This document shows, piece after piece, positions 29,001 through 37,374 of a stretch of DNA of 38,666 bases. Within the stretch, counting starts at the first letter, position 1. Each line of letters opens with the position of its first letter. The stretch is from a virus: the IMG/VR virus record IMGVR_UViG_3300031754_000011, positions 1-38,666 of that record; one strand, 5' to 3'. The notes under the pieces are model-generated. The model was not told the DNA's origin, searched no databases, and saw only the letters and a list, made by a program, of their open reading frames with translations. A program made the position numbers and the translations under genes.

Positions 29001-29779
29001 CGGAATTTGATGATGAGGTTGATCGCGACGTAAGAGGGGATAATGCTCATCGGCGTCCCCGAACCGACAACCTGCGTGGTCGACAGGCCGGTGCCGGAAG
29101 CGTTGAGCGAGACGTTGGCGTTCGCCGCCTGAATGCCGGTTCCGGCGGCTTGGATCGAAACACCAGTTCCGTTGACGCTGGTGCCAAGAGTGCCAACCTG
29201 ATTGAACCCGGCGCCCGGTTGGATATTGGTGCCGCTGCCCAGCGCGACATTCGCGACGGTGTGCTGATGACCAGGATCGGAGACGCCATGAGTGTGGCCA
29301 GGATCGCCATGCGCGTGCGGCGATTGGTTGACGCCATGGTTGTGGGCCACGTCGGTGATCGGATGCGCATGCGAGGGCAAGTTGGCGACGCCGATGGTGT
29401 AGCTGTAGGAGCCAGCCGCAGAGGCCAAGGCGTTGCTGGGTCCAGCGCCAAGCGGAAATTTTCCCCGAAGGTCAGGCAGACTGAAGTTCGCGCCGCTCCC
29501 GCCGAAGGCGTAGCCGATGATGGCGAACAACGCCGCGTAAGTCCCGGTGGTGGCGAGCGACGAACCGTCGCACATCAGCCAATTGGTCGGTGGCGTCGCG
29601 CCCGCGAACATGGTGATCGAGCCAATCGGCACGGCCCCTTGCAGCCCGGCCTGCTGGTTGGCGTAGACCTGGGCGTCGATGCCATCGAGGTCTTTGTTGA
29701 GGGTCGCGCCCCAGGTATTGGCCGACGCGCCAGGGTCAGGCTTTGTCCAGCTATAATTTGGCGTCAGGGTTTCAGCCAT
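28997..29779 (-). CDS. Tail collar-domain fibre protein
   Basis: 260 residues. N-terminal anchor ([20 protein letters not shown]) shared with the collagen-like fibre at 32983. Residues 50-115 form a phage tail collar domain (PF07484): IGSITMFAGATPPTNWLMCD, FSLPDLRGKFPLGAGPS. A His-rich stretch (HAHGDPGHTHGV, DPGHQH) follows, like the iron-binding HxH motifs of T4-type fibres. Likely a receptor-binding or fibre-tip protein. Confidence 0.88.
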   Translation of the reverse strand: MAETLTPNYSWTKPDPGASANTWGATLNKDLDGIDAQVYANQQAGLQGAVPIGSITMFAGATPPTNWLMCDGSSLATTGTYAALFAIIGYAFGGSGANFSLPDLRGKFPLGAGPSNALASAAGSYSYTIGVANLPSHAHPITDVAHNHGVNQSPHAHGDPGHTHGVSDPGHQHTVANVALGSGTNIQPGAGFNQVGTLGTSVNGTGVSIQAAGTGIQAANANVSLNASGTGLSTTQVVGSGTPMSIIPSYVAINLIIKFR

Positions 29780-29966
29780 CGGACGGCCCCACAGTCAGCG
29801 GCGGCGTGTAGGGCGTCGGCTCATTGCCCTCGTCGAGCCAAGCCACATATTCCTGACAGTCGATATTATCCTGGTCCATGGGGATGAAGGCGCCGTCCTC
29901 GTCACGGACGATGACAGTCTGACTGGGGGCGTTGGTCATATAGTTCCAGACTTGCGTATAGGTCAT
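29772..29966 (-). CDS. Small conserved fibre-cluster protein (64 aa)
   Basis: MTYTQVWNYMTNAPSQTVIV then RDEDGAFIPMDQDNIDCQEY. Compact acidic protein of the type that accompanies tail-fibre genes, perhaps a fibre-assembly partner. The ATG at 29966 has GGAG nine bases upstream; an in-frame TTG two codons earlier overlaps the upstream stop. Overlaps the collar gene by 8 bases. Confidence 0.68.
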   Translation of the reverse strand: MTYTQVWNYMTNAPSQTVIVRDEDGAFIPMDQDNIDCQEYVAWLDEGNEPTPYTPPLTVGPSDG

Positions 29967-29968
29967 GG

Positions 29969-30946
29969 TCAAAGCTCCGCGCTGAGGGTTAGGTACTTAG
30001 CGGTCGTATCATTGTACCAAGACACATTGCCGGCAGCGGTAGCTGTGAGTTGCACAGACAATACTTGCAAGCTGGCGAAGAAGGAAACCGTGCAGTTACC
30101 TATTGAGAAACCTCCTACAGCGGTTACTGTTGGCGCTGCCCGCATAGAAGGGAAAGCAATTTGAGCAGTAGCCGATGAAGAAGCTGCGTTAGCGTACGCT
30201 TGTATTATGATATCAAAAGCAACCGTTCCACCGATTTTCTGATAATACCTCTGGCAATCGGCCATGCTCTTGGCCAACGATTGCCGATTGTACGGCGTGG
30301 CGACGCTGCCGATCTCGAATTTGGCCCTCACCACAGTTCCGGTGTTGAACTCAACAATGGTGTTCACACCAGCGGGCAACGACGCGGTGACGACCGGGCT
30401 CGCCGCATAGGCGCCCGTAGGCGTCCCTTGGTAGACACGCGCCTGCGCCGTTCCCGTCCAAGACAGCGTGTAGACGCCGCCCTCGATCATCCCCGCCTCG
30501 ATGATCTGGGTCAGCGTGCCAGCGGTGATCGTTATCGTCGTGTCAGGAACCGCAGCGGTGAAGGTGTAGGTGCAGCCCCCAGTTCCCGCTTTCCAGCGAT
30601 CATGACCGTAAGCGGCGGCAGCGAGCGCCGTGCCGGAAACCTGGGCGCGCTGATTGATAGCGAAATTGCCGTTGATAATTCTATTCTCGCTTCCTTTGGC
30701 ATTAGCGTTGACCCATGAAGTCGTCGCCAAATCGAGGCTGTTGTCGGCAACAGGCGGCGATGCCGCTTGGGCCAACCCAGAAAAGTTCGCCGTCGTGCCG
30801 TTAAGAGCGCCGGTCAGCGTCCCACCCGCCAAGGGCAGATAGGCAAAACTACTCGCAGCCCACTTGGTCCCGTCAAAGGTCCACTGGACGCCAGCCGCCG
30901 TGAAGGTTTGACCGTTAATGGGGGAGGCGGGGAAATCGATTGCCAT
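29969..30946 (-). CDS. Tail fibre protein, 325 aa
   Basis: N-terminus MAIDFPASPINGQTFTAAGV QW then AGGTLTGALNGTTANFSGLA, the repeat-like opening of many fibres. From about residue 85 a beta-sandwich typical of fibre heads follows: NRIINGNFAINQRAQVSGTA, HDRWKAGTGGCTYTFT, SLAKSMADCQRYYQK. The C-terminus is probably the receptor-binding part. DNA is AT-richer than the neighbouring head genes. ATG overlaps the upstream stop (TGATG). Confidence 0.72.
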   Translation of the reverse strand: MAIDFPASPINGQTFTAAGVQWTFDGTKWAASSFAYLPLAGGTLTGALNGTTANFSGLAQAASPPVADNSLDLATTSWVNANAKGSENRIINGNFAINQRAQVSGTALAAAAYGHDRWKAGTGGCTYTFTAAVPDTTITITAGTLTQIIEAGMIEGGVYTLSWTGTAQARVYQGTPTGAYAASPVVTASLPAGVNTIVEFNTGTVVRAKFEIGSVATPYNRQSLAKSMADCQRYYQKIGGTVAFDIIIQAYANAASSSATAQIAFPSMRAAPTVTAVGGFSIGNCTVSFFASLQVLSVQLTATAAGNVSWYNDTTAKYLTLSAEL

Positions 30947-31494
30947 CAGGCCATCACCATAACTCGCGCCTGCACGATCCCGCCGCCGACAACAAACGCT
31001 ACCGACGCCCACTGCTCTAACCCGACCTGAGTGATTTGCGCCTGCAACGGTCCAAGTGGAACAGTGAATACTTGTGTCTGGCCTGACGACCAAGCGCCCG
31101 ATGTACCAAAATATGCCGCTGTCCAAGTCGTGTTGTCGTCGGAATATTGCAGTTGAAAGCTGGTCGGCGCTTGACTGTAATTGCTGTCGTTCCGCGCTGT
31201 GATTGTAAATTCTTGAATAGCGAGCGCGTTGCCAGAACCGTAATCGTACCCCCAAAATTCGCCGCTATTGGTGGTGGCGGACGCCCACAAAGTCGAAGGG
31301 TTATTGTCAGCGGCGTTGGACGGCTGGTAAGTCGAACTGGATTGGTAGTACGAGGACGCGATTGCGGTTCCACCGCTGAACAACAGCGGCGTTCCCGGCG
31401 TGGTGCGAAATTGGACCTCCGCTATCCCAAAGACAACATTGCCGCCCGCCGTAAGGTAGAGACGCCAATAACGGTGCGGCGATTGCGTCGTCAT
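30946..31494 (-). CDS. Fibre-cluster protein with discoidin-like domain
   Basis: 182 residues. RYWRLYLTAGGNVVFGIAEV, SSTYQPSNAADNNPSTLWAS and SFQLQYSDDNTTWTAAYFG fit the F5/8 type C (discoidin) fold, a carbohydrate-binding module common in phage fibres. Probably binds host surface glycans. Coupled to both neighbours by stop/start overlap, in the AT-richer fibre segment. Confidence 0.72.
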   Translation of the reverse strand: MTTQSPHRYWRLYLTAGGNVVFGIAEVQFRTTPGTPLLFSGGTAIASSYYQSSSTYQPSNAADNNPSTLWASATTNSGEFWGYDYGSGNALAIQEFTITARNDSNYSQAPTSFQLQYSDDNTTWTAAYFGTSGAWSSGQTQVFTVPLGPLQAQITQVGLEQWASVAFVVGGGIVQARVMVMA

Positions 31495-32981
31495 CAGGCG
31501 ATCACTTTCGGCCCGATCTGAGCATTGTTGACCCCCGCCGCCGTCCATGCCGCCCCGGTATTCGGATCGGTCAGGTCGGTGCGCCACGCCCACTGCCAGC
31601 CGGAAGTAGTGAGCGTCAAAGTGGGCGAAGCAACCGTCGTCGCGCCCGACTTGAGCTGCACGGCGGCGGTGCGCGTACCGATGTCGGACTTCTGCGCGTA
31701 GACGCGAATTGTCGTGGCGATCACAGCCGCAGGCGTCGAAGCGATGGAGGCAATACCGTAAAAGTCGGCGTCGCCGGGGTTGCTGTCGTAGACGTAGGAG
31801 GCCAGACCATCCTGTTGGGGCTCGCTGACCAACGAAGCACTGACTGTCGTCGTGATTGGCCACGATGATGTGATGTTATTAGTGCCGCTTGTACCGCTCT
31901 GGTTGGTGACGGGAAAAGCCGCATAAGTTCCATTCGCTGACCGTCCCGTCCCCGCCAATGTCGCGGCCCAGCCGTTCGTAACTGATGTGTCGCTACAAAA
32001 AGCGATCCAATACGATGTCCCCTTCGTGATGGTGAAAGGGGTTGGAAAGGTAAAAGTGTTTGCGCCTGTGATTGGATTGGAGATCGGTGTGGCCGACGCC
32101 AGTACCGTCCCTGGATAGGCAGGGCCGTTTGTGCCGTCAGCGAGAAAAAACGAGCATTTCATATTTCCCGTATAGCCCAGGTTCAACTGCACGGTCGCAG
32201 TGCTTACAGTGCCTGTGGCGGAAGGAGTAAACGGCATGTACCACGATTGACCAGCGTTAATGCTGAAAGTACTGCCCGACGGTGACCAAGGAGCCTGGAC
32301 TGGATTTGTTCGAGAGAACTGCACACTCTGATCGCTTGCTGGCATCCGCGTGTAGCAGCGGAGATCGCCCAGCCATGCGCCCGCCGCCGCGCCGCTTTGC
32401 CAGAAGAAATCGTCGATAGCCACATTGGGGTTGGTGGTGACTGTGCCTAATTGAACTTTGTTGGCATAGTTGTTGGTCGAGACGGGCCGCGTATTGAGGA
32501 CTGCCCCACTGTCGAAATCGTTGACGTTATTGCCGTTTTTGCGAACTCTGAACGCGCCCGTCGTATTATTGATGACGATCTCGAACTCGAATGCGTACCA
32601 AGTATTGATCGTGTTGAACGCCCCCGAGTAAGTCGCCAATGTCGCCCCGCCGATAGCGCCTGATTGCAGAAGAATTGTTCCATCGTTGCGGATGAAGATG
32701 GTGCATTGCGCCGTCGTCCCATCCAGCAAGCTTATCCAGCATCCGGCGGTCCCGCTTATGGTCCCCGGAGCCTGATAACTGATGACGAAATGGTGCGCAG
32801 CGTCGTTGACGCCGCTGCTCTTAGTCAGGTTGGTCGAATTGCCGCCACTGAAGAAAATCGCTCGGCTTCCGGCAAAGCGTCCAGCAACGAACCCCGGCGA
32901 GGCGGGAGGGTCCCAATAATTGTTCGCCATATCGGCGGCGACTGAATACAGGTCGAAGCTGTCGCCGAACGACCAGGCCAT
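31494..32981 (-). CDS. Large fibre protein with LamG-like domain
   Basis: 495 residues, Thr/Ser/Gly-rich beta structure. The first about 200 residues look like a concanavalin-type lectin (AAHHFVISYQAPGTISGTAG, TWYAFEFEIVINNTTGAFRV RKNG, AIDDFFWQSG). Two further beta domains follow (FTITKGTSYWIAFCSDTS near 300; WQWAWRTDLTDPNTGAAWT at the end). Likely a receptor-binding fibre. AT-richer than head genes, suggesting recent exchange. Confidence 0.7.
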   Translation of the reverse strand: MAWSFGDSFDLYSVAADMANNYWDPPASPGFVAGRFAGSRAIFFSGGNSTNLTKSSGVNDAAHHFVISYQAPGTISGTAGCWISLLDGTTAQCTIFIRNDGTILLQSGAIGGATLATYSGAFNTINTWYAFEFEIVINNTTGAFRVRKNGNNVNDFDSGAVLNTRPVSTNNYANKVQLGTVTTNPNVAIDDFFWQSGAAAGAWLGDLRCYTRMPASDQSVQFSRTNPVQAPWSPSGSTFSINAGQSWYMPFTPSATGTVSTATVQLNLGYTGNMKCSFFLADGTNGPAYPGTVLASATPISNPITGANTFTFPTPFTITKGTSYWIAFCSDTSVTNGWAATLAGTGRSANGTYAAFPVTNQSGTSGTNNITSSWPITTTVSASLVSEPQQDGLASYVYDSNPGDADFYGIASIASTPAAVIATTIRVYAQKSDIGTRTAAVQLKSGATTVASPTLTLTTSGWQWAWRTDLTDPNTGAAWTAAGVNNAQIGPKVIA

Positions 32982-32982
32982 G

Positions 32983-34158
32983 TCAAACCCTCATCGCCAG
33001 GATAGTAACGCCGACATCGGCCAAAGTCGCGTCTTGTGTGCTCGGAGCGACAACCTGGAGTACGTCGCCAATCGCCAACGATCCGCCCGCGCCGGCCAGC
33101 GTCGCTGATGTATGCGAAGTCGAGGTGATGGTGACCGTGCCAAGCGCAGTCGTCACGCCGGCCGAGATCTTGTTGACGGTAAACACCGCATTCCCCGTCG
33201 TCAAAGTGGTGTCATAAACCACCGTTCCCGCGAGGCCCGCAGCCACGGTAAGCGCCATCGCCATCGGCGCGTTGACTACAGCGCCCGTCGCCGGCTTACC
33301 CGCAAACGGGAACGAGATTGGTACTTGCTGAACCTCTGTCGGCAGCTGGGAATAACCAATCGCCCCGCCACCGCCGGGGCTAGAATTGACCGCGACCACC
33401 CATTGAGAAGTGTTCGGATCTCGATAGAAAACATACAACTGCGCGCCGACGCTATCGAACCACAGCGACCCAACCGCAGGACTAGCCGGCGCCGTATCGC
33501 TAATCGTCACCGGAGGACCGCCAGGATGAACATGGTCGGCCCGCGCCCAGGTCGTTCCGGTCCCAACCGCCGCCGCGCCATCAACGAGCGGCAACGTGGT
33601 TGAGGCAACCGGAACGTTGGCGGTCAGCGCGTAAGGCGCGAGCGTCGCCGTCCAGTCGGTGATGTCGGTGTGGGTGAGATGCGCCCAGGCGGCGCTCTTG
33701 CGCCCGTACAGCGTGCCGTCGTTCGGCGCGTCAGAGATGCCGCCGCCCGTGACCACGGACCAAGCGGCATTCTGGCGCCCGTAGATCTGCCCGTCAGTCG
33801 GCGCCTCTGGAACAGGCCCAGGCGGCCCCTGAGAGCCTGCTGGGCCGGGAGCGCCGGTCGGCCCTGCTGGCCCTTGCGCCCCGGTTGCGCCGGTTGGGCC
33901 AGCAGCGCCCTGCGGCCCGGGCGCTCCCGGGGCTCCTTGAGGGCCGGTTGGGCCGGGGACCGTGCTATTGGCCCCTGGCGGTCCCACGGGACCGGCAGGA
34001 CCCTGCGGACCCTGCGGACCTACCACGCCGTTCGCGACCGTCCTGAGCTGGGTGTCGATTGCATCGAGATCGGCGTTGAGCTTGTCGCCCCACGTGTCGT
34101 CGCTGGCGCCGGGATCGGGCTTCGTCCAGCCGTAGTTGAAGGTGAACGTGTCAGCCAT
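32983..34158 (-). CDS. Collagen-like tail fibre
   Basis: 391 residues. Anchor [20 protein letters not shown] equals that of the collar fibre at 28997. Residues about 47-118 are collagen-type Gly-X-Y triplets ([16 protein letters not shown] ...) interrupted once by NSTVP. Two APxDGxxYGRxxAAW units follow, then beta domains ([20 protein letters not shown]). The triplets should form a trimeric stalk. Two base pairs separate it from the downstream fibre gene. Confidence 0.82.
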   Translation of the reverse strand: MADTFTFNYGWTKPDPGASDDTWGDKLNADLDAIDTQLRTVANGVVGPQGPQGPAGPVGPPGANSTVPGPTGPQGAPGAPGPQGAAGPTGATGAQGPAGPTGAPGPAGSQGPPGPVPEAPTDGQIYGRQNAAWSVVTGGGISDAPNDGTLYGRKSAAWAHLTHTDITDWTATLAPYALTANVPVASTTLPLVDGAAAVGTGTTWARADHVHPGGPPVTISDTAPASPAVGSLWFDSVGAQLYVFYRDPNTSQWVVAVNSSPGGGGAIGYSQLPTEVQQVPISFPFAGKPATGAVVNAPMAMALTVAAGLAGTVVYDTTLTTGNAVFTVNKISAGVTTALGTVTITSTSHTSATLAGAGGSLAIGDVLQVVAPSTQDATLADVGVTILAMRV

Positions 34159-34366
34159 GGCGCCGCCTCCACGGCAGGGGCGGGAGCGGCGCTTGCTGGC
34201 TGAACGGCGCGCAGGCTATCTCCTGGCCCCAGATGGCGCCCCCGACGATGGCGCATCGGCCGTACGGCCCCGTGTCGTAGGCGCCGCGACCGTAGGGGCG
34301 GCGGCAGACGGTGAGGCCTTTCCAGCTCGCGTCGCCCATGCAGGGGTCAGGCGTCCATTGCGTCAT
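34151..34366 (-). CDS. Small Cys/Gly-rich protein between adaptor and fibre genes (71 aa)
   Basis: [20 protein letters not shown] then [18 protein letters not shown] and a basic Pro/Arg tail. The ATG overlaps the adaptor stop (ATGA), and the stop overlaps the next start by 8 bases, supporting translation. No family recognised. Confidence 0.55.
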   Translation of the reverse strand: MTQWTPDPCMGDASWKGLTVCRRPYGRGAYDTGPYGRCAIVGGAIWGQEIACAPFSQQAPLPPLPWRRRHG

Positions 34367-34989
34367 CCAAAGCTCCTATGGCGGGGCATGGTGACGCGCG
34401 AGCCTGAGGCCTTCGCGCCGAGGTGGGCGGCGTTCAGCTTCTGGATCATGTCTTCGGCGAACTGCTTGGAGTTCGCCGCGTTCTGCTCCTCGCCGACGGC
34501 GTGCATGTACGCATGCATCATTGCCGCGCTGAGATAGAGGTTGGGGTATTTGGTGTAGACCCAGCTCGTCTGGGTGTCGGAGAAGGTGGGAACCTCGCCG
34601 TAGTAGGCGAGCTTGTATTCGGTGCCGTCCACCGGATCGGGCGTGCCGCCAAAGTACATCGTCGTGCCGACCAAGGTGTAGTACATCCAGGTGTGGTCAT
34701 CGCGCTGATTGAAGAACTCGTCGCGGGCCTTGTAGCGCGCAACCAGAAAGCCGTCGGCGCCTGCGTCGTTGGCGACCCGCACAAGGTCCATGGCCAGCCA
34801 GTCGCCGGGCAACTGCGCGCAGCGCGAGGTGATGATCCCGTCGTCCATCTGGATCATCAGCGCCACGCGCAGCTCCTGGTTGAGCTTGCTTTCCGCCATG
34901 CGCACGAACGAGGTGACGAGCGCGTCTGGCCAGTCTTGCCGGTTGCTCCATTCCGCGATCTGGGCCTTGAAGTCGGAGAAGTCGCTTAT
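34363..34989 (-). CDS. Head-tail adaptor protein with apparent ATA start
   Basis: 208 residues if started at ATA. Expected N-terminus ISDFSDFKAQIAEWSNRQDW, then VTSFVRMAESKLNQELRVAL, WYYTL-type strands and YLSAAMMHAYMHAVGEEQN; this matches the adaptor (SU10/T7 gp11-like) between head and nozzle. In frame, no ATG/GTG/TTG occurs between an upstream TAG and residue 28, but AAGGAGG (34997-35003) is 7 nt before ATA. A GTG at 34905 would delete the first helix. ATA overlaps the preceding 20-codon ORF as ATAA. Confidence 0.72.
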   Translation of the reverse strand: MSDFSDFKAQIAEWSNRQDWPDALVTSFVRMAESKLNQELRVALMIQMDDGIITSRCAQLPGDWLAMDLVRVANDAGADGFLVARYKARDEFFNQRDDHTWMYYTLVGTTMYFGGTPDPVDGTEYKLAYYGEVPTFSDTQTSWVYTKYPNLYLSAAMMHAYMHAVGEEQNAANSKQFAEDMIQKLNAAHLGAKASGSRVTMPRHRSFG

Positions 34990-35048
34990 GACACGCCCTC
35001 CTTGTTCTTTTTCCTCTTGTTCTGACTATCAGTCAGGTCGAAGCTCAT
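34986..35048 (-). CDS. 20-codon basic ORF coupled to the adaptor
   Basis: Sequence MSFDLTDSQNKRKKNKEGVS. AGGGGAGAGGG lies just before the ATG and the stop TAA overlaps the adaptor's ATA (ATAA). It contains AGGAAAAAG, a possible slippery stretch; a -1 shift there would enter the adaptor frame. May be a coupling leader or the real N-terminus of a frameshifted adaptor. Confidence 0.5.
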   Translation of the reverse strand: MSFDLTDSQNKRKKNKEGVS

Positions 35049-35069
35049 CTGCCCTCTCCCCTGCGCGCT

Positions 35070-35108
35070 AAAAGCGGAGCGGCGCAGCGCGCTGACGCTT
35101 GCCGCCCC
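35070..35108 (-). terminator. Hairpin with T4 run before the adaptor operon
   Basis: On the minus strand GGGGCGGC and GCCGCTCC pair (8 bp, one G-T), loop contains AGCG/CGCT, then GC and TTTT at 35073-35070. It would reduce transcription from the lysis genes into the adaptor and fibre genes. No new promoter is obvious in the short gap that follows, so it may act as an attenuator. Confidence 0.6.
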
Positions 35109-35138
35109 AAAAGCACGTCCGTGGGAGGATAGACGCGC

Positions 35139-35390
35139 TCATGCCAACCCCATCGATGCGAGGCTATAGCGGCCAAGCAACCCAGCGCATTCCGCTAATC
35201 TCCAAATGAACAATAAGATCAGGATCGCGACCACGCCGCCGATCACGATCTGGATGATGTTCCAGTAGGGGGCGCCCGTAATGCCGGTGATCCAATTGGG
35301 GAACGCGGCCTTGATCAGCGCCAGGATGACCAGGATCACAATGATCGCGATTGCGACCTTGAAGATCAGGTCCAGACCAAAACCGCACAT
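35139..35390 (-). CDS. Two-span membrane protein, possible holin
   Basis: 83 residues. Two hydrophobic helices (LIFKVAIAIIVILVILALIK at 8-27; IIQIVIGGVVAILILLFIW at 45-63) separated by FPNWITGITGAPYWN. Sits immediately after the lysozyme gene in the same operon, so holin is a reasonable guess; alternative membrane roles are possible. AGGGC is about 9 nt before the ATG. Confidence 0.62.
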   Translation of the reverse strand: MCGFGLDLIFKVAIAIIVILVILALIKAAFPNWITGITGAPYWNIIQIVIGGVVAILILLFIWRLAECAGLLGRYSLASMGLA

Positions 35391-35393
35391 GGG

Positions 35394-35849
35394 TCATGCC
35401 CTCGCAACATGTTGGAGGTTCAGAAACTGCTGATGCTCGCCGCGCCGACGCGCCTTGATCTCCGGCGGCTTGTTCCACATCAGGATCGCCTCGGCCGCCT
35501 GATCGTGCGCGCCATCCAGAAACTTCCGCAGAGCGGTCGAAGAGGCGAACGCGCCGAGGCCGATGTTGTAGGCAAGCGAGACGAAAGCATCGAACTGATA
35601 CGGCTCGATTGGCCTGTCGCCGTCGCCGAGAAGAGAGGTCACGCCGTCCTCGAACTCGGCCACGTCGTCGGCGAAGACGAGGTCCGCCTGGGCCTGGGTG
35701 ATGGTCATGCCCGCTTTCACCTGCGGCGGCCCAGCTCCAGAGGTGTGGCCGACGCCGATTGTCCAGACGCCGACGCTGTCCTTGTAAGCCTTGAGCTTGC
35801 AGCCCTCGCGCTCCATCAACAGCTTTCGACCCTGTTCGGTCATCTTCAC
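35394..35849 (-). CDS. Endolysin, phage lysozyme (GH24)
   Basis: 151 residues. Catalytic triad spacing of T4/P22-type lysozymes: Glu15, Asp24, Thr30 in MEREGCKLKAYKDSVGVWTI GVGHT. C-terminal helices follow (YQFDAFVSLAYNIGLGAFA). No N-terminal signal or SAR anchor, so it needs a holin. Start: GTG 35849 overlapping the upstream stop (GTGA), or ATG 35843. Degrades peptidoglycan glycan strands to release progeny. Confidence 0.93.
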   Translation of the reverse strand: MKMTEQGRKLLMEREGCKLKAYKDSVGVWTIGVGHTSGAGPPQVKAGMTITQAQADLVFADDVAEFEDGVTSLLGDGDRPIEPYQFDAFVSLAYNIGLGAFASSTALRKFLDGAHDQAAEAILMWNKPPEIKARRRGEHQQFLNLQHVARA

Positions 35850-36067
35850 GGCTTCGGCCCCTGGCGGCAGTCGTGGACGAGGTCGTTGATCAACTGAAGC
35901 TGCGCCTTGTTGCGCTCTGCCGAATTGGCGGCGACCTCGCCCAGGATGAAGCCGCAGAAGCCGAGAAAGCCGATGTTGACGACCAGCAACGCAATCGCCA
36001 GCGGCGACGCGCCCATTGCAGCGACGGCGGTGTTCGCGACCTTTCCTGCTTCCTCGGTGAGGCCCAC
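35846..36067 (-). CDS. Single-span membrane protein, lysis-cassette paralogue A (73 aa)
   Basis: MGLTEEAGKVANTAVAAMGA, one transmembrane helix (PLAIALLVVNIGFLGFCGFI) then a basic helix ERNKAQLQLINDLVHDC. Paralogue of the next upstream gene. Begins at GTG with GGGGGAG nine bases ahead. With the lysozyme directly downstream, holin or pinholin is likely; a spanin is unlikely as no signal or lipobox is seen. Confidence 0.62.
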   Translation of the reverse strand: MGLTEEAGKVANTAVAAMGASPLAIALLVVNIGFLGFCGFILGEVAANSAERNKAQLQLINDLVHDCRQGPKP

Positions 36068-36068
36068 C

Positions 36069-36272
36069 TCAGTGAACTCCCCCTTGCGGCACGCATTTAG
36101 CGATCAGTAATTCCGACAGTTTGGAGCGGCTCTGCTCCTGCGCGTTGAGATAGAAGGCGGCGGCGGCGATCATCATGCAGTTGAGCAGGACGATCACCAG
36201 CAGGATCGGCTGGAACTTGAGCGCCTCGACCGTACTGGTCGCGACCTTCTCTGCTTCCTCTCCGACGCCCAT
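36069..36272 (-). CDS. Single-span membrane protein, lysis-cassette paralogue B (67 aa)
   Basis: MGVGEEAEKVATSTVEALKF, transmembrane helix (PILLVIVLLNCMMIAAAAFY), then basic helix RSKLSELLIAKC. Aligned with paralogue A over the whole length (MGxxEEAxKVA ... RxK ... C). ATG overlaps the upstream stop (TGATG) with GGAG 7 nt ahead. Two related single-span proteins in tandem suggest a holin/antiholin pair or a hetero-oligomer. Confidence 0.62.
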   Translation of the reverse strand: MGVGEEAEKVATSTVEALKFQPILLVIVLLNCMMIAAAAFYLNAQEQSRSKLSELLIAKCVPQGGVH

Positions 36273-37075
36273 CAGGGGCTCCAATTAGGCGGCGTGTTCA
36301 GCGTCGTCCCCGGCGGCCCGACGCCGCGCGGGTCGTTGGCCGGGAATGGCGGCATGTTCGGCGGGTTCAGCTTGAACGTGTTCCAGGGCGTGGACGCCGG
36401 TTGGACCGCATTCGACTGCGAGCCGTATAGGAAGTCTGCAAGGGTCGGGCCACTTGGCTGCGGCTGACTTGGCTGCGGCGGCCGTTGTCCCCGCAGCTCC
36501 TCCAACTGAGCGCGATACTGGGCCGGGTCGGGAGGAGGACCGAAAGTCAAGTCAGGAGGCGTCGTCGTCCGTGTCACCAAGTGCTGGTCGAGCAAGTGAG
36601 CGTTCACAACATCGCTCAACATGGCGTTGTGGACGTTTGAGTTGAAGAAATAATCAGGCGCTTCGGCAGGCGTCAGCGACGCGATTGTGTTGGCGACCTC
36701 CGGCTCTGTCTTGGCTATCGTCTTTATCCGCATCCAAGCCGCAGGCGCCCAGGCAGTGGCGAGCACCGTGTGCGAGGCCGCGCTGGGGCTGACGCCGCCG
36801 TGGATCGGCGATTGCAGCATTGCGGTGACATCGCGGCCGAGCAGGTCGGCGTTCGGCAAGCCGACGTTGGGGGCGATGCCGGGAAACGGCTGACCCGCGA
36901 CATTGGCGGCAAAATTCCCGATGGCCTGCGCGCCCTGATCGTAGAGGCCGCCAACCACCGCGCGCGGATCGACCGGGAACATGGTCTGGCCCAGGCCCCG
37001 GTTGTCGGGCGGGGGCTTCGGCCTGCGCGGGCTGCCGGGCAGGTTGGAGAAGATGCTGTCATCGTAGCCCGCCAT
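36272..37075 (-). CDS. Pro-rich putative virion protein, 267 aa
   Basis: Starts MAGYDDSIFSNLPGSPRRPK. A central folded part (residues 30-165, IGNFAANVAGQPFPGIAPNV, IKTIAKTEPEVANTIASL) is followed by Pro/Gln disorder and ends PGTTLNTPPNWSP. The PGTTLNxP string also occurs twice in the virion hydrolase at 23160. Probably a minor structural protein; location between capsid and lysis genes is unusual for one. Confidence 0.58.
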   Translation of the reverse strand: MAGYDDSIFSNLPGSPRRPKPPPDNRGLGQTMFPVDPRAVVGGLYDQGAQAIGNFAANVAGQPFPGIAPNVGLPNADLLGRDVTAMLQSPIHGGVSPSAASHTVLATAWAPAAWMRIKTIAKTEPEVANTIASLTPAEAPDYFFNSNVHNAMLSDVVNAHLLDQHLVTRTTTPPDLTFGPPPDPAQYRAQLEELRGQRPPQPSQPQPSGPTLADFLYGSQSNAVQPASTPWNTFKLNPPNMPPFPANDPRGVGPPGTTLNTPPNWSP

Positions 37076-37374
37076 CACACCCGCCCCCGCCAGATGCGGA
37101 ACGGCGCGGCCTCGGAGGAGTTGAGCCAGCGCGCCCAGTCGGCGTCGTCCCATTGCTCATGGACGGCGCGCTCGTAGACCTCGATTGGAATGCGGGCCAA
37201 GAGCTTGTTGACGCCGTCGTGGCGCATTATCGCGCGGTCGCGCTCGATGCTGTCGAGGATGTCGTCGAGGACCTGTTCGGTGTGGACGGCGAAGTCTTCG
37301 GGGCGCTCATCGTCAGTGATGAGCGTGCGGCGCACGCCATCCGCGTTGCGGTACGTCGTGCGCCGTTCAGTCAT
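37075..37374 (-). CDS. Small acidic hypothetical protein (99 aa)
   Basis: MTERRTTYRNADGVRRTLI, an acidic helix (HTEQVLDDILDSIERDRAIM) and EQWDDADWARWLNSSEAAPF. It resembles unassigned phage proteins near capsid genes. No Shine-Dalgarno before ATG 37374; an in-frame codon five residues upstream is possible. Stop overlaps the next ATG. Confidence 0.62.
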   Translation of the reverse strand: MTERRTTYRNADGVRRTLITDDERPEDFAVHTEQVLDDILDSIERDRAIMRHDGVNKLLARIPIEVYERAVHEQWDDADWARWLNSSEAAPFRIWRGRV

